NCBI GenBank assembly: GCA_002413385.1
Contig: DHWW01000232.1
Coordinates: forward strand, 516 to 5,946
Source of the DNA: Granulicella sp. UBA5172
GTDB taxonomy: Bacteria; Acidobacteriota; Terriglobia; Terriglobales; Acidobacteriaceae
Length of the DNA stretch: 5,431 bases
Direction of reading: 5' to 3'
Part shown: positions 5,011 to 5,431 of the stretch, piece after piece
Numbering within the stretch: the stretch's first letter is position 1
How the letters are laid out: every line of letters starts with the position of its first letter
Notes under the pieces: model-generated
The model's input: only the letters and a program-made list of their open reading frames with translations
What the model was told of the DNA's origin: nothing
Database searches by the model: none
Made by a program: the position numbers and the translations under genes

Positions 5011-5400
5011 TCCTTCGAACTTGAGGGAGGCGGAGTTGATGCAGTAGCGCTGGCCGGTGGGGTTGGGGCCGTCGGGGAAGACGTGGCCGAGGTGGCCTCC
5101 ACAGGTGGCGCAGGTGACCTCGACACGACGCGTGCCGAGGGTGTTGTCTTCGTGGCGTTCGACCGCGTCCCTGGTGAGGGGGTCGTAGAAGCTGGGCCAG
5201 CCGGAGCCGGATTCGAATTTCGTGTCGGACTTGAAGAGAGCGGCGTCGCAGGCGGCGCAGTGGTAGAAGCCGTCGGCGTGGTTGTTGACGAGGGCTCCGG
5301 TGAAGGGGCGGTCGGTGCCCTTCTCGCGCAGGACGTGGTATTGCTCGGGGGTGAGCTGGGCGCGCCACTCGGCGTCGGTTTTCTCAAGCTTGGCAGGCAT
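4987..5400 (-). CDS. msrB: peptide methionine-(R)-S-oxide reductase MsrB
   Basis: This 137-residue enzyme reduces the R form of methionine sulfoxide in proteins and so repairs oxidative damage; no signal peptide is seen, so it should be cytoplasmic. The SelR domain fills the protein. Zinc cysteines are in CAAC (48, 51) and CATC (97, 100), the conserved GSGWPSF is at 65-71, [12 protein letters not shown] at 101-112, and the catalytic Cys120 lies in [11 protein letters not shown]. It has cysteine rather than selenocysteine at the active site. The ATG is supported by AGGAG (complement of 5406-5410) 5 nt upstream. The last residues, after SLKFEG, are encoded by the heptanucleotide repeat and are unlikely to matter for catalysis. 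It is convergent with rpmB. Its promoter lies beyond the right edge. Confidence 0.97.
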   Translation of the reverse strand: MPAKLEKTDAEWRAQLTPEQYHVLREKGTDRPFTGALVNNHADGFYHCAACDAALFKSDTKFESGSGWPSFYDPLTRDAVERHEDNTLGTRRVEVTCATCGGHLGHVFPDGPNPTGQRYCINSASLKFEGQEVENRK

Positions 5401-5431
5401 GGTGACTCCTTTGGGGACTGCAATGATTTGA

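Overview
The window looks like bacterial chromosome of moderately high GC, most likely from an acidobacterium (Terriglobia / Acidobacteriaceae type). This is inferred from the style of the proteins (a short four-cysteine L28, a cytochrome c ending in GMPSWSRLPEVQRWQIVRYV, a two-gene iscR-iscS unit) and from short heptanucleotide and palindromic intergenic repeats. No database was searched.

Layout. 1-179: intergenic, with a perfect 15-bp palindrome and a Rho-independent terminator for the leftward iron-sulfur operon. 1989-180 (minus strand): an Rrf2/IscR-type regulator followed by the cysteine desulfurase IscS, with three telomere-like 7-mers in the gap between them. 2167-2751 (plus): a CDP-alcohol phosphatidyltransferase divergent from iscR. 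2799-2875 (plus): tRNA-Val(GAC) with encoded CCA, its own candidate promoter and a terminator-like hairpin. 3122-4389 (plus): a two-gene operon coupled by an ATGA overlap, encoding an exported beta-rich, probable outer-membrane protein and an exported monohaem cytochrome c. 4659-4853 (plus): rpmB (ribosomal protein L28). 5400-4987 (minus): msrB (methionine-R-sulfoxide reductase), convergent with rpmB across a perfect 17-bp terminator hairpin.

The most interesting part is the segment between tRNA-Val and rpmB. First, the leader of the cytochrome operon holds two closely related palindromes of the form GACT-N5-AGTC, with centres 77 bp apart. The first is symmetric out to ATAT on both sides. The second fills the spacer of a candidate promoter (TTGATA, 16 bp, TTCAAT). 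Both resemble the E. coli IscR type 1 site, and an IscR homologue is encoded about 1 kb away. This suggests, without proving it, that the cytochrome operon is repressed or tuned by an Rrf2/IscR protein. Second, a diverged copy of the 3' half of the tRNA-Val gene, plus an 11-nt match in its downstream flank, lies about 1.67 kb downstream in the same orientation. The cytochrome module is therefore bracketed by tRNA-derived repeats, as in an old tRNA-site insertion or a segmental duplication. No integrase is present.

The genes share a loose redox theme (Fe-S sulfur supply and its sensor, a c-type cytochrome, repair of oxidised methionine), but only iscR-iscS and the barrel/cytochrome pair look like true operons.
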